Below, one piece after another: positions 53,155-63,557 of a stretch of 64,000 bases of DNA (position 1 is its first letter; each line of letters starts with the position of its first letter). The position numbers were made by a program, and so were the translations under genes. The DNA is from CAZTDD01 sp964612675 (GTDB lineage Bacteria > Hinthialibacterota > Hinthialibacteria > Hinthialibacterales > JAKPRU01), in assembly GCA_964612675.1 (NCBI GenBank), contig CAZTDD010000001.1:1-64000 (forward strand). The letters are read 5' to 3'. The notes beneath the pieces are model-generated. The model was not told the DNA's origin. It ran no database searches and saw only the letters and a list, made by a program, of their open reading frames with translations.

Positions 53155-54297
53155 CTACAAGGCGAGTTTCAATATCGCAATGATGTCCTCTCGGCTCAGC
53201 TTTTTGAGTTGGCCGAGCGTTCCCATGAGGAGCGCATTGTCGGCGATGGACTCAATTTCGCTTTCTTTTATGCCGAGCTCGGACAGACTTGTCGCGACAC
53301 CCCACTGGTTGAATTTGGCTTTCATCGTGGAGACACCCTGCTCAATCGAATCGGCATCCCATACCTCCTTTGCCCACCGCACAAATCCTTCTCTGTTCTG
53401 TTCTTTCACGTGAAGAATCCAGGCGGGGAAAAGAACCGCCAATCCAGCGGCGTGCGCAACGTCAGGGTGGAAAGCGCTCACGCTGTGCTCGATAAAATGG
53501 GTCGCCCAATCGCCGCCATTCATTCCCACTCCCGAAAGTCCATTGAGTGCGAGTGTGGTCGCCCATGCGAGGTTTGCCCGGCTGTCGTAGTCCGATGGTT
53601 CTTTTTGTAAATGATCCACACATTTGATAATGGCTCGCATTAGGCCCTCGTTAATCGAAATTGTTGTTTCCTGCCTCGTTCCCATAAAATGCGATTCCAT
53701 GATATGGGCGATCGCGTCGATGCCACCGTAGGCGGTTTGGGCGGGCGGAAGAGACTGCTGGATAGTCGGATCGACAATTGAAACAGTCGGGTAAAGCGCA
53801 GGACCCGCGAGCGGCCATTTCTTCATTTCCTCTTCGTGTGTGATAACTGCATACTGGTTCATCTCGGTCCCGGTTGCGGAGAGTGTGAGAACATCGAAGA
53901 TCGGCAGTGCCTTTTCGACAACCGGCTCACCGCCGAACGCGGTCCAGACATCGTCCATCAGACAACCCGCCGCCACGGCCTTTGCGCTGTCGATCACGCT
54001 CCCTCCACCGACACCAAGGATGGCGTCGACCTTTTCTTGTTTCGCCATCGCAATCGCTTCACGAACTTTTTCGAGGACGGGGTTGACTCGGATGCCCCAT
54101 AGCTCGACGCAATCGACTTCGGCGTCACGGAGCGAGGCCATAACCTGGTCGTAGACACCGTTCTTCTTGATCGAACCGCCGCCTGCAAGAAAAAGAACCT
54201 TCTTACACAGACGTCCTTTAACGGCTTCGCCGATTTGTGGAATCGAATTCTTCCCGAAAATAACCGCGGTGGGATTGTAAAAAACAAAGCTGTCCAT
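53155..54297 (-). CDS. Iron-containing alcohol dehydrogenase (BdhA/YqhD-like)
   Basis: 380 residues. Signature segments: GVGGGSVIDSAKAVA (cofactor), LTLSATGTEMNQYAV, GGIDAIAHIMESHF (metal Asp and His), and FIEHSVSAFHPDVAHAAGLAVLFPAW (two more His). This is the type III alcohol dehydrogenase family, near the butanol dehydrogenases that use NADPH or NADH. It reduces an aldehyde or oxidises an alcohol in the cytoplasm. GGAGG precedes the ATG. Confidence 0.93.
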   Translation of the reverse strand: MDSFVFYNPTAVIFGKNSIPQIGEAVKGRLCKKVLFLAGGGSIKKNGVYDQVMASLRDAEVDCVELWGIRVNPVLEKVREAIAMAKQEKVDAILGVGGGSVIDSAKAVAAGCLMDDVWTAFGGEPVVEKALPIFDVLTLSATGTEMNQYAVITHEEEMKKWPLAGPALYPTVSIVDPTIQQSLPPAQTAYGGIDAIAHIMESHFMGTRQETTISINEGLMRAIIKCVDHLQKEPSDYDSRANLAWATTLALNGLSGVGMNGGDWATHFIEHSVSAFHPDVAHAAGLAVLFPAWILHVKEQNREGFVRWAKEVWDADSIEQGVSTMKAKFNQWGVATSLSELGIKESEIESIADNALLMGTLGQLKKLSREDIIAILKLAL

Positions 54298-54570
54298 GAT
54301 TCCTCCTTGGGCTCAGTGTTAGCGGTCACGAGATTCTCGCGTTTCGTGCGATAAAAATCCTTTAGCTGCGCTTTATTAGATCTCCTGATTCGTAACATGG
54401 TGCAAAATAGCAGGCGGGGTGTCAAGCTGGTCAAGATCACGTTTACACAGGCATCCTTGACGGTGGGGGTAGCGGCAATGTGCCGGTACTATACGTTCCG
54501 ATCTTTGGTGATATACTTACACATTATTAGCCATGTGCGAAAACAGGTTTCTTTGGTTGACCGGAATGGA

Positions 54571-54786
54571 GTGAAGACCGTGAATGAAATCATCTTTCTC
54601 GTGGAGGAGGCCCCGGAAGGTGGGTATACGGCCCGGGCGTTGGGGGAGTCCATTTTCACAGAGGCGGATGATTCGACACAGTTGCAGGACCGAGTGCGGG
54701 ATGCCGTTCGCTGTCATTTTGATGAAGAGGACGAACCGCAGGTGATCCGTTTGCACTTCGTTCGAGAGGAAATCATTGCCTTATGA
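54571..54786 (+). CDS. hicB: HicB-like antitoxin
   Basis: 71 residues from the GTG at 54571 (MKTVNEIIFLVEEAPEGG); another GTG at 54580 is possible. GGAATGGA precedes it. HicB-type partial RNase-H fold: FLVEEAPEGGYTARALGES followed by an acidic VRDAVRCHFDEEDEPQ. It is shorter than HicB proteins that carry a DNA-binding domain. It overlaps the toxin gene by 4 bases (ATGA). The longer frame from 54397 is not needed. Confidence 0.75.
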   Translation: MKTVNEIIFLVEEAPEGGYTARALGESIFTEADDSTQLQDRVRDAVRCHFDEEDEPQVIRLHFVREEIIAL

Positions 54787-55034
54787 GGATTCCTCGCGAT
54801 GTGTCAGGGGCTGAGCTGGCCGGTAGTCTTAAATCAATGGGCTATGAGATGACGCGCCAAACAGGCAGCCATCTGCGATTGACGACTTTGGCGGAAGGGG
54901 AGCACCATATTACCATTCCGAAGCACGCGCCCTTGCGGGTCGGGACGCTTGCGGGAATCTTGTCTGAAGTTGCGCAACATTTTGGAATGACCCGTGAGGA
55001 GATGTTGACGCGGCTGTTCGGTGAAAAGAAATAA
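54783..55034 (+). CDS. hicA: HicA-like mRNA interferase toxin
   Basis: 83 residues. HicA double-strand RNA-binding-like fold: the N-terminal DVSGAELAGSLKSMGYEMTRQ with the conserved GSH in QTGSHLRLTT (catalytic His), then HHITIPKHAPLRVGTLAGIL and EVAQHFGMTREEML. It would cleave mRNA and is held by the HicB antitoxin. Antitoxin first, toxin second, with 4-base overlap. All key residues are intact, so the pair is probably active. Confidence 0.85.
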   Translation: MRIPRDVSGAELAGSLKSMGYEMTRQTGSHLRLTTLAEGEHHITIPKHAPLRVGTLAGILSEVAQHFGMTREEMLTRLFGEKK

Positions 55035-55279
55035 CATGAATGGGATGCCGGTTGCAGAGTGCACGAAAAACGATAGGGCGAGTGAGCCGCTTGCCCGGAG
55101 ATCAAATATCATATTCCACCCCGTATTCGTGCAGCTTTCGAATGAGGGGACGTCTGCTTATAGCAATCAAAAGTCGGGTGCTCACGCTGATCTTCGCAGA
55201 CTGTACGTCTAAACAGATGAACGCGATTCAACAATCGACCCAGATCTGCTGATACCAATTTGCACTTTGACCTCTGAAA

Positions 55280-57271
55280 TTAGCTATCCGATGCCCTTGT
55301 CCATATCGGCGACGACCACGCCATCGGGATTCTTCCGAATATTTCATATTTCTGCCGCACCCTCGCATAATAAATTGCGCCGGGCTCATAGTCTTTATCG
55401 ATAAACACCTCCCGGAATTGCAGTGAATCCGGTTCCCATGTTTGGATTACTTTGAAGCCGGGATTCGATTCGTGATGTCTGAGGAGTTCTACGCGTTCGA
55501 TGATGTCCGTCCCAATCGCTTCGATTTCGAAAACGGGATCTTCATCCGTCCACACAACCGATCCCATCGGCACTTCATGCAGTGAGAAATCAAGGACGAT
55601 TTTCGCACCTGTCGTTCCGTAGGTCCGGCGGTTGTACAGTCCGTGGAAAAGATCCTCCCGTGTCAACCGTTCCGCGAGAATCGCAGTGATTCCGTAATGC
55701 GGAAGACCGGGATGCGCACGATGTTCGTCGGACGAAGCGACAGTCGACAGCTGAAGTCCCTGTTCCCAAACGTCCTGCGCATAGGTCGGTGTTTTCAGGC
55801 TTCTGGCGTCGGATGTGAAGAGACTGCGTTCGAAAGCGAGGGGATGATCGGGATTGTAGGCTTCGCTCAACCCATGCGCGGAGTAGATTTCGAAATTCCT
55901 GCGAAATTCAGGATTATCGACGGAAAAATCGACACCGCTTGGAAATTTTCCCGTATGGTGCGGGATCGTAAGCGCTTGTTTCTCGTTCAATGCAGCCCAG
56001 AGTTTTGGAAGTGAGACTTCTTGCGGGCTGAGCAACGCACCGGGCCGTCCCCTGAAATACACATTGTGATGGCCGTACGGTTTGCCAAACGAACATTCAT
56101 AGGCCTGCAAAGCAACGAAATGACCGGGATCGTTGTACTTGTCATTGAGGGCTGTGTATTCCTCCCAGCAGAATTTATGAAGCCCGCGTGTGTATCCCTC
56201 CTCCGTGGGATGGATCGCGTGATCGGTCATCGCGTAAAAATCCAGGCCCGTTGTATATCGCGCATAATTGAATTGATCGTCTCCCACACCATCCCAGCTG
56301 AAATGTGTGTGTGAGTGAAGGTCGCCCCAATAAATATTCAATTTCGGAGGCTTAGTTGAAACACGAACGGGATTTGACACAGCCTGGAGCTCATAGCGTC
56401 GTGTTCTTGCCTTCAGTTGTAAAATCCCGGATTGTTGCGGCGTGATTTCGAATTCGGCGTATCCCTTTCCCGGTTGAATTACTACTTCCTCCGGCAATTC
56501 GGCTTCCCCTATTTTGATTGACGGCGCGATGCGTGCGCTATGCTCGACCGGGTTATGCTCCTTGTCCAATAGCGAGACAAGACACCGCACGGGCTTACCT
56601 GTCACGGCCTGAGAAGGCGCGTGAAGCAGCATGCTTACCGCCGCGCCGGGGCGGCACGTAATTTGTGGCGGTTCTTCCAGCATTCGAAACTGTCCGTCTC
56701 CACCGGAATCGAGTGCGATGAGGATAGGCAACGCAGATGTCGAGACAGCGGAGGCGCGGTATCCGGTCGAGCCCTCGGATCGGTCGCCGTACACCAGAGA
56801 AATCATATCGCCTGCTTTCAAATCTCCCTCAGCCACATGTACGCGAACAACAAACACATATCGTTCGTATCGCCCATCGAGCGAGAGTTTAGCGTGTTTG
56901 ACAAGGATGTTATCCGTTTGAGATTCAACGATTGTTTCAAGTTGAACATCATCGCGCGAAGAATACGCCTGAACATACTGATCTGCCTTTGGATCGGTGG
57001 ACTGAAGCCGGTTGGCGGAGTTTCGAGGGCCTGCGTGCCACGCGTCGGGTAGTTGAACACGGATACCGCCGCCTTTGCTGATCCCATTGTCTCCGACGGT
57101 GTATGTCACCGTCCACGTTCCGTATTCGCCCGCGATGCCGAAATCGGGCGAGACCTGAGCCTTTCCTTCGTTCGTTTTCTCTTTTGTCATTAACGCCTCG
57201 GGCGGTTCCGCGGCGGCGTGTGATACCAGCCCAAGCAAAATGAAACCTATTGTCATTATGGAAAATCGCAT
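55280..57271 (-). CDS. Exported DUF3604 protein (PHP-type metal-binding fold)
   Basis: 663 residues. Signal peptide ends near VSHAAA. A beta-rich N-terminal part (about 30-310) leads to the DUF3604 core: IYWGDLHSHTHFSWDG (metal ligands), then FYAMTDHAI, ALTIPHHTGKFPSG, STVASSDEHRAHPGLPHYG. These are the features of PHP-type phosphoesterases and amidohydrolases. Role unknown, possibly a phosphodiesterase or hydrolase outside the cell. A GAGAGG site precedes the ATG. Confidence 0.85.
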   Translation of the reverse strand: MRFSIMTIGFILLGLVSHAAAEPPEALMTKEKTNEGKAQVSPDFGIAGEYGTWTVTYTVGDNGISKGGGIRVQLPDAWHAGPRNSANRLQSTDPKADQYVQAYSSRDDVQLETIVESQTDNILVKHAKLSLDGRYERYVFVVRVHVAEGDLKAGDMISLVYGDRSEGSTGYRASAVSTSALPILIALDSGGDGQFRMLEEPPQITCRPGAAVSMLLHAPSQAVTGKPVRCLVSLLDKEHNPVEHSARIAPSIKIGEAELPEEVVIQPGKGYAEFEITPQQSGILQLKARTRRYELQAVSNPVRVSTKPPKLNIYWGDLHSHTHFSWDGVGDDQFNYARYTTGLDFYAMTDHAIHPTEEGYTRGLHKFCWEEYTALNDKYNDPGHFVALQAYECSFGKPYGHHNVYFRGRPGALLSPQEVSLPKLWAALNEKQALTIPHHTGKFPSGVDFSVDNPEFRRNFEIYSAHGLSEAYNPDHPLAFERSLFTSDARSLKTPTYAQDVWEQGLQLSTVASSDEHRAHPGLPHYGITAILAERLTREDLFHGLYNRRTYGTTGAKIVLDFSLHEVPMGSVVWTDEDPVFEIEAIGTDIIERVELLRHHESNPGFKVIQTWEPDSLQFREVFIDKDYEPGAIYYARVRQKYEIFGRIPMAWSSPIWTRASDS

Positions 57272-57753
57272 GGCAAAACCTCTCGCATTGTTGTTTGATC
57301 TACATGATCAGCATGGTGCGGAATGAAAGGTGGGATGTCAAGATAATCAAACAGAATCCGCTCATCGGGTGGAGGCAAACGACGGGGCACGACGATATCC
57401 AGCGTGCGCGACGAGCGGCGTTCTTAAGCCTAACGTTGCAGAACTGACCCCTTCTGCTGGCATTTCGAAATCTCTCCCCCCGTTCACGGGGGATTTGGAG
57501 GGGGCATCTGGATCGCACTGCCGGTGCTTTTTTGCTCGGGTCCTCCAATTATCCATAAACATCGCTTTTGGCCTTTATCCACGAGGCTTTCCGACGGCGG
57601 TTCCGACCGGCCTCTTCTCATTTTTGCAACCATAGGGCTAAGATTGTGTTATTTGTGACACCCCGTATTTGTGAGGTGATTGACAGGGCGTAAGCTGCCG
57701 GATATCATAGTTGTAAGAAAAGATTTCAAGCTCTTGTTCGTTTCGAGCGTGGT
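57272..57753. other. Intergenic region with a family B repeat
   Basis: 482 bases without a gene. 57429-57635 is repeat family B copy 2, given separately. The remaining bases show nothing distinctive. Confidence 0.55.
57429..57635. repeat. Family B repeat, copy 2 (~207 bp)
   Basis: Nearly the same as 34102-34309 in the same orientation. It starts cctaacgttgcagaact and ends tttttgcaaccatag, with imperfect inverted ends. Flanks differ completely from copy 1 (…ttcttaag before, ggctaagatt after), so the unit boundary is well defined. Confidence 0.8.
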
Positions 57754-58869
57754 GTGCAGAGAGGACAAATTGCGGAAGTGAGGATTATCGTGAGAGATTA
57801 TGAAAATTCAAAGACAGAAGAGGAAGACGATTCTACGGATTTCCCTTTGCCTCATGAACAACATGACATGCCTCTGAACGAGCATGTTCAAACGTATGAC
57901 CTGATGAATAGACGTGAGGGAAGACGACCGTTCTTAAAGAGGGTTGGTAAGACAGTGTTCGTCTCAGCTTTGTCTGTATGGGGAAGTTACATTGCAACTG
58001 GGCTGTCGACACAAAGGCAACAGGCCGAAGAAAATGCCCGAGAGGAACGGGACACGATTCTCGCTCGTATTTGTGGCGCGTACGTTGAAGACGGTGTGGC
58101 ACTTGTCCCCGCTGCACATCACCCTTTTAAGACCCCCAAGGAAATCAAGTATACAGAGATCCAAGGAAAAACGGTACTCAACAGAACTTCTTTCAGATTC
58201 TATGAAGTTGAGAGAAGGTGTGGGGAGGCCTATTATGATAAGTTCTACAAATCGCGCCTAAGTATAAGGTCGGTTGAGAATCTCGATGATGTGTTTGAAG
58301 ACGAAACAGCCATATTGTTTGGGAGTCAAGTGTCGAACTGGAGTGCCCGCGACATTCTCGGTTCGCCCTGGAGAAATGACGTCAATCTTGACGTAAAAAT
58401 GGAGGGCGGAAGCGTAGAACTTATGTGGAATCTAGTATCACCTATAGATGCGGATAATATTACATATAGACATTACATGATGGAATGGAGAACAAAGCCG
58501 CACCTAATTGAAGACAGGCAAGGAAGAATCTACCAAGCGCTTTTCAAAGACAACGTGCCGAATACTGATTACCTATTGGTTACAGCGATTCCTAGGAAGA
58601 TGGATTCCGCCGCCCGAGTCATTGTGTTTAGCGGAGTTCATGCTGCGGGGACGCTGGCGACTAAGTTTCTCTTGGAGCGCCCTCCTGACAGTGTTTTGGA
58701 AGCCCTTCACGATGCGAGGCTTGGTGCTTATTTTCAGGTCTTATTTAAAGTAAATGTTGCGGCAGACAGCAACGGGCATCCTCACCCCGTGGGTCTGGAG
58801 CTTGTGGACTGCACGAATCTCCTTACTAAACCACAGCAGATCGAAAGCATGCACGGTGATATTGCATGA
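57754..58869 (+). CDS. Protein of unknown function, single TM, with a domain seen in bacterial signalling proteins
   Basis: 371 residues from a GTG at 57754 (AGAGG-like bases near it; a GTG at 57778 is an alternative). Residues about 68-90 (KTVFVSALSVWGSYIATGLS) are a hydrophobic segment, so a single TM. The first 60 residues are charged. The last third contains TAILFGSQVSNWSARDILGS, YLLVTAIPRK, FSGVHAAGTLATKFLLER, and AYFQVLFKVNV. This run of motifs is like the uncharacterised C-terminal domain found on many helix-turn-helix and TPR proteins ('GSP-N...', 'SG-GT-A...'). No function is named. Confidence 0.6.
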   Translation: MQRGQIAEVRIIVRDYENSKTEEEDDSTDFPLPHEQHDMPLNEHVQTYDLMNRREGRRPFLKRVGKTVFVSALSVWGSYIATGLSTQRQQAEENAREERDTILARICGAYVEDGVALVPAAHHPFKTPKEIKYTEIQGKTVLNRTSFRFYEVERRCGEAYYDKFYKSRLSIRSVENLDDVFEDETAILFGSQVSNWSARDILGSPWRNDVNLDVKMEGGSVELMWNLVSPIDADNITYRHYMMEWRTKPHLIEDRQGRIYQALFKDNVPNTDYLLVTAIPRKMDSAARVIVFSGVHAAGTLATKFLLERPPDSVLEALHDARLGAYFQVLFKVNVAADSNGHPHPVGLELVDCTNLLTKPQQIESMHGDIA

Positions 58870-58958
58870 CTCGTATCGTCATCGATATGCTCGATTACTG
58901 TACACCGATTCCCCCCCTATGGCCACATTTACTGCCGCCCTTGTAAACTTACGACAGG

Positions 58959-59243
58959 CTAATTCCCCGCTACCGCCCACAGCACAAGACACGCGCCGAT
59001 TAGAGAAATAACCTGCCTCTGCGTCGTCGACGTCCGGACCCAGGCCCGTATGCATGTATACAAGCCGAGTCCAGTGGCTGCGGCGCACGCGAGGAAGAAC
59101 ACAGACAGGACTGCGCCGGACGTTCCACTTCCCAAGGCAAACGTGCCGTTGAGCCAATGGACTGTCCACTTCGCCAGGAAAGAGGCGGCTCCGAGCCACA
59201 CAAGAGCTGCAGGAATACTGATCAAGAGATTCTTCCGATTCAT
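58959..59243 (-). CDS. Small membrane protein, three TM segments
   Basis: 94 residues from the ATG at 59243 (AGGCAGG-like site before); an upstream ATG at 59264 adds 7. Three hydrophobic segments (ISIPAALVWLGAASFLA, SGAVLSVFFLACAAATGLG, VISLIGACLVLWAVAG) with Arg-rich loops. No family is recognised. It lies alone between two plus-strand genes. Confidence 0.5.
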   Translation of the reverse strand: MNRKNLLISIPAALVWLGAASFLAKWTVHWLNGTFALGSGTSGAVLSVFFLACAAATGLGLYTCIRAWVRTSTTQRQVISLIGACLVLWAVAGN

Positions 59244-59412
59244 CTTCGTACACCTGCCTTTCACAGAGATTCAACGGAACCTCAGCGGCAACCTCCTGCT
59301 TTTGCATTAGTATCTTACTCTTGCTCTGAAAGTCATTCAAGCATTTCGTGAGAGTTATCTCACGCCTCCGTCAAGTAGCGCCGGCAGACTATGTGTGCTA
59401 GATTCAATTACA

Positions 59413-60837
59413 ATGAATACGAGAAAGACGACCTGCAATCGAAGAAAATTCCTGCAAAATGCGGGCGTTGGCCTTGCTGCGATCACATCGGTGATACCGC
59501 AAGTAGCTGGTGCGCGCGACGCCGGTACCAACCTGGCGAAACCGTTGCCGCGACAACTCGATTGGCAGGACTGCGAACTCGGCCTGGTCTATCATTACGA
59601 CCTCGATGTGTTTATGCCCGGCGGGCATCACCACGAACGCTCGCGCAAAGAAATCCTCGATCCAAATCTTTATACCCCATCGAAACTCGATACCGACCAA
59701 TGGCTGGAAGCGGCAAAACAAATGGGAGCCGGGTACGCGGTTCTCACAGCCACACACCACCAGGGCTTCCTGCAATGGCAGAGCGACCTCTATCCGTTCG
59801 GCGTGAAACAAGCACCATGGCGAGACGGAAAAGGCGACCTTGTTAGGGACTTTGTTGAGTCTTGCCGGCGATACGGCGTCAAGCCGGGAATCTATATCGG
59901 TATCCGCTTCAACGCCTATTGGCAGGTATATCAATACGAAGTAAACAGCGGAAAAGGCGGTAACGACGAGAAACGTAGAGAGTATATGCGAGTCTGCGAG
60001 AGACTGGTCGAGGAACTTTGTTCCCGGTACGGCGACTGGATCGAGATCTGGTTCGACGGGGGCGTGATCACGCCCCAACAGGGCGGTCCCGACGTGCTGC
60101 CCATTGTCGACCGGTATCAACCCAACGCGGTTTTCTATCACAGCCTCCAGCGCGCCGAACATCGCTGGGCGGGCAGCGAGACGGGAACGACAGGCTATCC
60201 CTGCTGGGCGACGATCCCGACAGTGGAAAGCCAGACACGAGGTCATTCCGGCGGTGTCGAACGCACCCGGCTGCTCAAACACGGGATACCCGGCGGGGAT
60301 GTCTGGTGCCCCGCGATGAGCGACGCACCGATCCGGGAACACGACTGGCTTTGGATCCCCAACAGCGAACACAAATTGCAGCCGCTCGAAAAACTCGTAA
60401 CAATGTATTATCAATCCGTTGGAAGAAATTCCAATTTGATTCTGGGAGCTGTTCCCAACCGCGATGGCTTGATCCCAAAGCCCGATTTCGAACGATACGC
60501 TGAACTCGGAAAAGAAATTCGCCGACGTTTCTCAAAACCGCTTGGGGAAACAACGGGCGAAGGGAATACAATTGAAATCACATTGCCGGAAACGAATCTC
60601 GTGAATCATATTGTGGTCATGGAAGATATCGCCCGCGGAGAAAGGATACGCTCCTACAAGGTAGAATGCCTGATGGGAGCAGACGAGTGGAAAACAGTCT
60701 GCAAGGGCGAATCGGTCGGGCACAAACGTATCCAGCACTTCGAGCCCGTTAGAACACGCCATATCCGTTTGCGTGTAACCGAGTCGGCCGCGAAGCCTTT
60801 AATTCGGAAAATAGCAGTCTATTTTGTAGAGTCATAA
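59413..60837 (+). CDS. Alpha-L-fucosidase, GH29
   Basis: 474 residues from the ATG at 59413 (a longer frame from 59395 starts with TTG). A Tat-like leader (CNRRKFLQN). GH29 segments: AVLTATHHQGFLQWQSDL, YGDWIEIWFDGGVI with the nucleophile Asp, and NSNLILGAVPNRDG. The end (about 390-474) is a beta-sandwich like the F5/8 type C domain (IRSYKVECLMGADEWKTVC, TRHIRLRVTESA). It removes L-fucose from fucosylated glycans. It stands just upstream of a sulfatase, as in fucoidan-type loci. Confidence 0.9.
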   Translation: MNTRKTTCNRRKFLQNAGVGLAAITSVIPQVAGARDAGTNLAKPLPRQLDWQDCELGLVYHYDLDVFMPGGHHHERSRKEILDPNLYTPSKLDTDQWLEAAKQMGAGYAVLTATHHQGFLQWQSDLYPFGVKQAPWRDGKGDLVRDFVESCRRYGVKPGIYIGIRFNAYWQVYQYEVNSGKGGNDEKRREYMRVCERLVEELCSRYGDWIEIWFDGGVITPQQGGPDVLPIVDRYQPNAVFYHSLQRAEHRWAGSETGTTGYPCWATIPTVESQTRGHSGGVERTRLLKHGIPGGDVWCPAMSDAPIREHDWLWIPNSEHKLQPLEKLVTMYYQSVGRNSNLILGAVPNRDGLIPKPDFERYAELGKEIRRRFSKPLGETTGEGNTIEITLPETNLVNHIVVMEDIARGERIRSYKVECLMGADEWKTVCKGESVGHKRIQHFEPVRTRHIRLRVTESAAKPLIRKIAVYFVES

Positions 60838-60920
60838 CACAAACGTTTTGAAGTGTAGGTCTTTGGGGTCATTGAATGAATTAACAACCGATTATTCTCG
60901 ATAAAGACAGGAGAAGACAA

Positions 60921-62351
<1,431 letters not shown>

Positions 62352-62410
62352 AGGCGAGCGATCATTCGTACCGAAGTTGAGCTCGTCCACCATAGTGACG
62401 ATCCATTCGT

Positions 62411-62444
62411 ATGCGCGAGGTCGCTAATCGAAGCCCTCGCGCAT
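62411..62444. terminator. Perfect 10-bp stem-loop between convergent genes
   Basis: Arms 62411-62420 (atgcgcgagg) and 62435-62444 (cctcgcgcat) with a 14-base loop. On the plus strand it is followed by attatttat, so it can end the sulfatase transcript. It contains the stop codon of the minus-strand glycosyltransferase (62424-62426), so the hairpin lies inside that gene's last codons. Confidence 0.6.
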
Positions 62445-63557
62445 ATTATTTATACCCAAAGCACGGTTCTCGGTACGCTCCAACAGTCCCTTATACAGGT
62501 CGAGCAGTTTCTCCATTTCCGTATCCCGATCGCCTCGCTCCTCGACCAACGAACGATTCCGCGCTCCCCAAACACGGCGCTTCTCCGTATCGCGCAGTAA
62601 CTCCAACATCCGTCGGCGTAGGGCCTCCTCATCGTGGGGAGAAACAAGGAACCCGTTTTGACCGTCCTCGATCCACTCGCGGTATGCCGGGAGATCGCTC
62701 ACAATCACCGGCAGCCCGGCTGCAAATGCCATCAGAAGAGAATGCGGCGTGCTGTCGACGTCGGGAATGGAGACAAATACGTCACATACGGAAAGCCAAT
62801 CGATCAGTTCCTCTTCATCCACCCAATCGAGAAACTGAACCGACTTCTCGATACCAAGTTCCGCCGCTAATCGTTCACACCGGGGTCGCTCTGGTCCTGA
62901 GGCAAAACAAATCAATCCTGAATACTTCGATTCCTTGTGTACCTCGGCGAACGCACGAATAATCCGATCCACGTTGAAATACGGAATCATCCGGCGCATG
63001 GAAAGCACCAGCAGATCGTCCCATGGATTGAGGCGTTTCTTGGTCTCGTGGAGGGGTTCCGTGCGATATCGTGAGACCTCAACCCCCCATTGGATTTCCA
63101 CAATCGGCGTGGAGGGCCGCGCGAACCCTTTCGTGGCTTCCGAGAGATCTTTGGCGTCGGTTGTAATCAGATCGGCTCGTCTCAGACTCCATTGAACCGC
63201 ACGGCGCACCAGGGAACTCTCTTTCGGCTGCACGAGAATATCTGCGCCCCAGGCGCTGAGTACAAGCGGATGGAACCCCGAAAGAGCCGCCCAATAGCCA
63301 TAGCCGGTGATATTGTGACCGTGAACAATGTCCGGTGAGATCTCTTGAATACGCCGTCGGACCTTTCGTCCGGCGACCAGATGCCGCAACGGTCCCCCGC
63401 CCCGCTCCGGCGCGATTTGGTGGACATAGACGCCTTTCATCTGTTCCGGACGATCGGTAAGAAAATGAACCTCGTGCCCGCGTGCTGCAAACCACTCGAG
63501 CATATAACGGTTATGTCGTGAGAGGCCGTCCCCGATATAGCAAATCCGCAATTTCAT
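62424..63557 (-). CDS. Glycosyltransferase family 4
   Basis: 377 residues from the ATG at 63557 (GGAGGGGGA upstream; an in-frame start at 63581 adds 8). GT-B fold: start KLRICYIGDGLSRHNRY, AWGADILV, EIQWGVEVSRY, and the nucleotide-sugar region DVDSTPHSLLMAFAAGLP, SDLPAYREWIEDGQNGFLV. Cytoplasmic, adds a sugar to a lipid carrier or glycan. Its ATG overlaps the stop of the upstream gene (ATGA), so the two are coupled; they likely build a cell-surface polysaccharide. Confidence 0.9.
   Translation of the reverse strand: MKLRICYIGDGLSRHNRYMLEWFAARGHEVHFLTDRPEQMKGVYVHQIAPERGGGPLRHLVAGRKVRRRIQEISPDIVHGHNITGYGYWAALSGFHPLVLSAWGADILVQPKESSLVRRAVQWSLRRADLITTDAKDLSEATKGFARPSTPIVEIQWGVEVSRYRTEPLHETKKRLNPWDDLLVLSMRRMIPYFNVDRIIRAFAEVHKESKYSGLICFASGPERPRCERLAAELGIEKSVQFLDWVDEEELIDWLSVCDVFVSIPDVDSTPHSLLMAFAAGLPVIVSDLPAYREWIEDGQNGFLVSPHDEEALRRRMLELLRDTEKRRVWGARNRSLVEERGDRDTEMEKLLDLYKGLLERTENRALGINNMREGFD

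Noticed and set aside
57429..57635. Family B ends (GCCTAACGTTGC...) resemble an integron attC start.
   Set aside because: The right end lacks the matching GTTRRRY half, no integrase or cassette array is present, and the ends pair as TIRs.
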